This document shows positions 14,524 through 18,054 of a DNA stretch of 18,054 nucleotides, piece after piece. The notes beneath the pieces were generated by a model, which was not told where the DNA came from, ran no database searches, and was given only the letters and a program-made list of their open reading frames with translations. The stretch covers positions 1-18,054 of the forward strand of contig JACDDJ010000014.1 of assembly GCA_013817065.1 (NCBI GenBank), in the 5' to 3' direction. The position numbers and the translations under genes are program-made. The stretch is from Acidobacteriota bacterium (lineage in GTDB: Bacteria; Acidobacteriota; Vicinamibacteria; Vicinamibacterales; 2-12-FULL-66-21). Each line of letters begins with the position of its first letter. Position 1 is the first letter of the stretch.

Positions 14524-14909
14524 TGGCAAAGAAGAAGTCTCCTGCCCGTCCGCGCAAGGTTGTGACCCGAGGCGCATCCTCTGGAGATATCGAGGAAGTC
14601 GAGTCTCTGCGGCAGGAGCTGGACCGTCTCAGGGCCGCGGGAGCACCGCCGCGCTGGAACGCGAATCCCGACGATGTCAGGCGATCGGTGGCGAAGCTGG
14701 TGTTGACCCTGGTCGAAGCCGTCCGACAGCTGCTGGAACGGCAGGCGATCCGCCGAATGGAAAATGACACGCTGACGCCCGAGGAGACGGAAGCCATAGG
14801 TTTGGCTCTGATGCGGTTGGAGGAGACCGTCCGCGATCTCGCCTCGCAGTTCGGCCTCGAGCCCGGCGACCTGAACCTGGATCTCGGCCCCATCGGCAAG
14901 CTCGTATGA
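14523..14909 (+). CDS. gvpK: Gas vesicle protein GvpK
   Basis: A 128-residue protein strongly matching GvpK: RWNANPDDVRRSVAKLVLTL, VEAVRQLLERQAIRRMEND, then GLALMRLEETVRDLASQFGL and the C-terminal GDLNLDLGPIGKLV. GvpK is one of the accessory proteins shared by nearly all gas vesicle clusters and is needed for assembly, though its mechanism is not settled. The N-terminal 40 residues are a basic tail (AKKKSPARPRK) and a short coiled segment. ATG 14523 overlaps the previous stop by one base; GTG 14520 would add one residue and is equally possible. Its stop overlaps the lipid kinase start (ATGA). This is the last recognised gvp gene in the window. Confidence 0.92.
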   Translation: MAKKKSPARPRKVVTRGASSGDIEEVESLRQELDRLRAAGAPPRWNANPDDVRRSVAKLVLTLVEAVRQLLERQAIRRMENDTLTPEETEAIGLALMRLEETVRDLASQFGLEPGDLNLDLGPIGKLV

Positions 14910-15835
14910 CAAACGCCGCACTCCTGATCGTCAATCCGTCTTCAGGGCGTGAGCTGGCCGCGGAGAATGCCCTTCGTATCGAGGCATCGCTCCGGACGAG
15001 GCACGAGGACGTCGAGGTGGTGACCACGCAGGGTGACGGTGACGCGGAACGGGCCGCCGCAACGGCCGCCGCGTCAGGTCGCGGCACGGTGTTCGTTGCC
15101 GGTGGGGACGGCACTGTCAACGAAGCGGTGAACGGTGTCGCCGGTGTTGGTGCACTCGGCCAGATCCGTTTCGGCATCATCCCGCTCGGGACGGGGAATG
15201 ATTTCGCCACGGGCCTGGGTATCCCGGCAGATGTCGACGGGGCCTTGGAGGTGCTGGCGCGGGAGCGGGAACTCCGAGTCGACCTTGGCAAGGTCAATGG
15301 ACGCGTCTTCATCAACACGTCAGGCGGCGGATACATTGCCGAGGTCTCGGTCGTCGTTACGCCGCAGTTGAAGACCATCGCGGGGCGGCTCGCGTACCTG
15401 ATAGGCGGGGCGCAGGCGATGTGGGATTACGAGCCGGTGAGCGCGACGATCACGGCTGAACCGGGCGCGCTCCGCCTCGGCCTGAAGCTGTACGCCTTCG
15501 CGGTGTGCAATTCCCGGTTGATTGGTGGAGGACGTCTCATCGCGCCGTCAGCGATCATCGATGACGGGCTCCTGGACGTCTGTCTGATCGAAGGGATGAC
15601 CGCGGTCGAGTTCCTCGCCCTGGCGCGCAAAGTTGCCGACGGAGATCACGTCGACGATCCCCGGGTTCGTTACCTCCAGGCGTCTTCGATCGTCATCGAT
15701 CTGGAGCCTGAGGCGTGGATCAACACCGACGGGGAAGTGCTTAGGGCCAGGCGCTGTGAGTACACCGTCCTGCCGGGCGCGGCAACGTTCCTCTGCGGAG
15801 AGGCGCCTTTCTCAAAGGCGCAACAGACGCTGTAG
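14906..15835 (+). CDS. Diacylglycerol kinase family lipid kinase (DgkB/YegS-type)
   Basis: A 309-residue enzyme of the DAGK catalytic family, the normal length for bacterial DgkB/YegS/BmrU proteins. The nucleotide-binding VAGGDGTVNEAVNG (GGDGT at residues 66-70) and PLGTGNDFA (93-101) are intact. The C-terminal beta-domain with DDGLLDVCLIEG and the INTDGE motif is also present. The family phosphorylates diacylglycerol or similar lipids to phosphatidate at the membrane surface, though YegS-type members can prefer other lipids and the substrate is not determined here. The ATG overlaps the gvpK stop by 4 bp, so it is translationally coupled to the gvp genes, an unexpected partner. Two overlapping hairpins lie at its 3' end. 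Confidence 0.93.
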   Translation: MTNAALLIVNPSSGRELAAENALRIEASLRTRHEDVEVVTTQGDGDAERAAATAAASGRGTVFVAGGDGTVNEAVNGVAGVGALGQIRFGIIPLGTGNDFATGLGIPADVDGALEVLARERELRVDLGKVNGRVFINTSGGGYIAEVSVVVTPQLKTIAGRLAYLIGGAQAMWDYEPVSATITAEPGALRLGLKLYAFAVCNSRLIGGGRLIAPSAIIDDGLLDVCLIEGMTAVEFLALARKVADGDHVDDPRVRYLQASSIVIDLEPEAWINTDGEVLRARRCEYTVLPGAATFLCGEAPFSKAQQTL

Positions 15836-15839
15836 CGCC
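15803..15839. terminator. Overlapping hairpins at the convergent gene junction, weak terminator candidate
   Basis: GCGCCTTT (15803-15810) pairs perfectly with AAAGGCGC (15814-15821) over a three-base loop. GGCGCAACAG (15817-15826) pairs with CTGTAGCGCC (15830-15839), 9 of 10, across a three-base loop. They share bases 15817-15821, so only one can form at a time. They span the lipid kinase stop codon and lie just before the 3' end of the convergent minus-strand gene. Neither is followed by a U-tract on either strand, so a Rho-independent role is uncertain. Confidence 0.35.
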
Positions 15840-15855
15840 AGACCTGCACTAACAG

Positions 15856-16896
15856 TCAGCGGGCATCACTGTGCCCGCCAGGGTCGAACACGTAGCAGCC
15901 CGGTGACACCAGCAGGCGGCGATCTTTCGTGAAGTACAGGCTGGACGGCGCGACGGTTCCGGCGGCCTGGAACTGGATCGTTCGGCGCTTGTCTCCACCA
16001 CCGTCGTAGACATACGTCTGCGGAGATACGAGCGACAGCCAGAGATTGCCGTCCGGATCGATTGCCGCGGTGCGCACGGAGGGCGGGACGATCGGGAACT
16101 CGCCGATCGACGTCTTTCGCCGCGGCCACTGCGAGGGCAGCGATTGAATGTGCCCGTCGAGTTCAGGTCCCTCGATATGACGGTCGAACAGCAGCTTCCC
16201 TGCCGCATCGTACTTGCGGAATGCCGGCGTGCCGCTCAGGAAGACGAAGTAGAAGCCGCTGCCGTCCCTCAGGGCGAGGGCCATGCCGGCGTTCAGTGCC
16301 AGGTGCAGCTCGCGATCCTGTTCGTGACCCGTCCGGCGAAGCTCGCCGAAGGTCCGCAGCACCTTGCCGTCGAGCGCGTACTCGGTGACGAGCGCACCGG
16401 AGGACGGATGGCTCACGAGCACGGTCTTACCGGTGTAGTCGAGCGATCCCACTCCGCTCAGTACGAGATCGCCGAGCGCGACTTGCGGCACGGTCCGCGT
16501 CGGCAGCGTGAATCCGCCAACCGTTCCACCAAGGTAGAAGAAGATCTGCACGCGTTCAGTGCCCTGCGGCGCGTCCGCGATCACGAACGTTCCGTCGGGC
16601 GCTGAGTCGAACGCCAGCGGGAGAAGGATCCGGCCCGGTTCGACGCCGATCTGAATGATCTGCCTGACCGGACCTTTCGGCGGCACCCGGTAGACGGAGT
16701 GGGCGCGGCGATCGAATACGAGGTAATCGCCGTCCGGCGTGGTGTGGCACGCGGCAAGATCCGTAAAGGTCCCGGCGAGATGCGCCGGCATGCTGGCGAC
16801 CGCGCGCAGGGTCTCCACCGGGAGCGCGGTAGTCGTGCCGATATGAAGCCCCACCGCTGATGCGATGCTGATGCCGGCGACGAGAGGCTTCAGCAT
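15856..16896 (-). CDS. Secreted beta-propeller-like protein of unknown function
   Basis: A 346-residue protein with an N-terminal hydrophobic segment (LVAGISIASAVGLHIGTTTA) that looks like a signal peptide, preceded by one Lys. The rest is a series of repeats of the six-bladed beta-propeller kind: DGDYLVFDRRAHSVYRV, DGTFVIADAPQGTERVQIF, YTGKTVLVSHPSSG, DPDGNLWLSLVSPQTYVYD and FTKDRRLLVSPGCYVFDPG. No catalytic residues were recognised. It resembles NHL/6-bladed propeller hypothetical proteins common in Acidobacteriota-like genomes. The start lies 9 bp after the stop of the upstream dehydrogenase gene, with no evident Shine-Dalgarno, so it may be read from that transcript. A functional link to either neighbour is not evident. 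Confidence 0.8.
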   Translation of the reverse strand: MLKPLVAGISIASAVGLHIGTTTALPVETLRAVASMPAHLAGTFTDLAACHTTPDGDYLVFDRRAHSVYRVPPKGPVRQIIQIGVEPGRILLPLAFDSAPDGTFVIADAPQGTERVQIFFYLGGTVGGFTLPTRTVPQVALGDLVLSGVGSLDYTGKTVLVSHPSSGALVTEYALDGKVLRTFGELRRTGHEQDRELHLALNAGMALALRDGSGFYFVFLSGTPAFRKYDAAGKLLFDRHIEGPELDGHIQSLPSQWPRRKTSIGEFPIVPPSVRTAAIDPDGNLWLSLVSPQTYVYDGGGDKRRTIQFQAAGTVAPSSLYFTKDRRLLVSPGCYVFDPGGHSDAR

Positions 16897-16905
16897 CGCG
16901 GCATG

Positions 16906-18054
16906 TCAGTAGTGCGCGGTCTGGATGATCGCTTTCAGCACGTCCGCTGACTGCGGCAGGATCACCTCTTCGAGGTCCGGGCAATACGCGACCGGCGTGT
17001 CGAGCGCGGCCACCCGCTTGACGGGTGCGTCGAGGTGCTCGAAGAGCTCCTCGCCGATCCGCGCTGCGATCTCGGCGCCGAAGCCGCAGGTCAGCTGGTC
17101 CTCGTGCGCCACGATCACGCGGTTGGTCTTTGCCACTGCCGCTGCGATGCCTTCCCAGTCATACGGCACGATGGTGCGCAGGTCGATCACCATCGCGCTG
17201 ATGCCTTCCTTTTCGGCCTGCTGCGCGGCAAGCAGCGAGCGCTGCACCAGGGCGCCGTAGGTGATGACGACCACGTCGGTGCCTTCCCGGCGAACGGACG
17301 ATTTTCCGAACGGGATCATGTACTCGCTGCCCGGATACTCGCCCTTGTTGTAGGTCTGGCGATACAGGTGCTTGTGCTCGAGGTAGAGGACGGGGTCGTC
17401 GCAGCGAATCGCCGTGCGAAGGAGACCGGCGGCGTCCTGGGCGTTGGACGGGAACACCACCCGGATGCCCGGGCAGTGCGCGAAGATGCTCTCGCCGGAC
17501 TGGCTGTGATACGGCGCACCACCACGCAGGTAGCCGCCGATAGCGGTACGGACCACCATCGGGCACGAGAACTCGTTGTTGGACCGGTAGCGCATCATCG
17601 ACATCTCGTCGCGAAGCTGCATCATCGCGGGCCAGATGTAATCGAAGAACTGGATCTCGACGACGGGCTTCAACCCCCTGGTCGCCATGCCGATGGCGCG
17701 ACCGACGATGTTGGCTTCGGCTAAGGGCGAGTTGAAGACGCGCGCTGAGCCGAATTTGCGTTGCAAATTGGCCGTCACCTTGAAGACGCCGCCCTTGCCT
17801 TTGACCTTGTCGAGATGTTCCTCGCGCGACACGTCGGCCACGTCCTCGCCGAAGACGACGATGCGCGGATCACGCACCATCTCCTCATGCAAACAGCGAT
17901 TGATCCCGTCGGCCATCGTCCCCGCATTGCCCGAAAGTTCCGCGCCTTCTTCCGTATCAAATTCTGCTGCGGTCGGATCGACAGTAGGCGAATAGACGTA
18001 ATCAATCGCCGTCTCCGGCGCGGGCTGCGGGCTGGCGAGCGCGATGTCGGTGGC
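16906..18054 (-). CDS. Fused alpha-beta 2-oxoacid dehydrogenase E1, C-terminal (beta) part; 5' end outside window
   Basis: The beta half of a thiamine-diphosphate dehydrogenase E1 (pyruvate or branched-chain 2-oxoacid type): VVFGEDVAD, FNSPLAEANIVGRAIGMA, VEIQFFDYIWPAMMQ, GAPYHSQSGESIFAHCPGI, LEHKHLYRQTYN and AHEDQLTCGFGAEIAA. An internal ATG at 17916 could look like a start, but the frame stays open upstream to the window edge and encodes a linker (YVYSPTVDPTAAEFDTEEG) typical of single-chain alpha-beta E1 enzymes, so the gene continues beyond 18054. E1 decarboxylates the 2-oxoacid and passes the acyl group to the E2 lipoyl domain. Substrate specificity cannot be read from this half. Only the beta part and the linker are seen. 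Confidence 0.92.
   Translation of the reverse strand, partial: ATDIALASPQPAPETAIDYVYSPTVDPTAAEFDTEEGAELSGNAGTMADGINRCLHEEMVRDPRIVVFGEDVADVSREEHLDKVKGKGGVFKVTANLQRKFGSARVFNSPLAEANIVGRAIGMATRGLKPVVEIQFFDYIWPAMMQLRDEMSMMRYRSNNEFSCPMVVRTAIGGYLRGGAPYHSQSGESIFAHCPGIRVVFPSNAQDAAGLLRTAIRCDDPVLYLEHKHLYRQTYNKGEYPGSEYMIPFGKSSVRREGTDVVVITYGALVQRSLLAAQQAEKEGISAMVIDLRTIVPYDWEGIAAAVAKTNRVIVAHEDQLTCGFGAEIAARIGEELFEHLDAPVKRVAALDTPVAYCPDLEEVILPQSADVLKAIIQTAHY

Noticed and set aside
17914..17916. ATG at 17916 as the start of a separate E1 beta gene
   Set aside because: The same frame stays open to the window edge and encodes the linker typical of fused alpha-beta E1 enzymes, so this Met is internal.

Overview
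The window is GC-rich, gene-dense bacterial DNA with short intergenic gaps and frequent 4-bp stop/start overlaps. No tRNA, rRNA, CRISPR array or insertion sequence was seen. No marker fixes the taxon. A b6-type cytochrome b fused to cytochrome c domains, an alpha-beta fused 2-oxoacid dehydrogenase E1, OpcA and the base composition would fit an Acidobacteriota-like (perhaps Vicinamibacteria) or similar Gram-negative soil/sediment lineage; this is a guess.

Region 1 (1-1827): the C-terminal end of a Rieske iron-sulfur protein, then a cytochrome b fused to two cytochrome c domains, i.e. a compact quinol:cytochrome c oxidoreductase. Region 2 (1852-5605): an oxidative pentose-phosphate operon, zwf, an opcA-like gene and gnd, with coupled reading frames, for making NADPH. 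Region 3 (5606-6204): a free-standing two-CBS-domain protein behind a possible promoter with a perfect palindrome, then a 94-bp gap with a strong candidate promoter and a cluster of repeated AACTCA motifs.

Region 4 (6205-15835) is the main interest: a gas-vesicle (gvp) locus of about 9.6 kb on the + strand. The order is gvpJ-like, gvpA-like, a soluble GAF/PAS histidine kinase, a stand-alone receiver, gvpL/F with a lysine-rich repeat tail, gvpG, a double-domain ArsA/Get3-like ATPase, a second gvpL/F, a gvpS/M-like gene, a third gvpL/F, gvpK, and a diacylglycerol-kinase family lipid kinase whose start overlaps the gvpK stop. No gvpN is present in the window. The GvpA- and GvpJ-like proteins both have long coiled-coil/basic C-terminal extensions, and most proteins of the locus have Lys/Arg-rich disordered tails. 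The ATPase has a CxxC pair in each half, as in the zinc site of Get3, the tail-anchored-protein targeting factor. This suggests a role in handling hydrophobic Gvp subunits rather than arsenite export. Its 5' end carries an apparent one-base frame disruption just after the gvpG stop.

Region 5 (15856-18054, minus strand): a secreted beta-propeller-like protein of unknown function, and the C-terminal part of a fused alpha-beta 2-oxoacid dehydrogenase E1 that runs off the right edge. The gvp locus and these minus-strand genes converge over 20 bp containing terminator-like hairpins.
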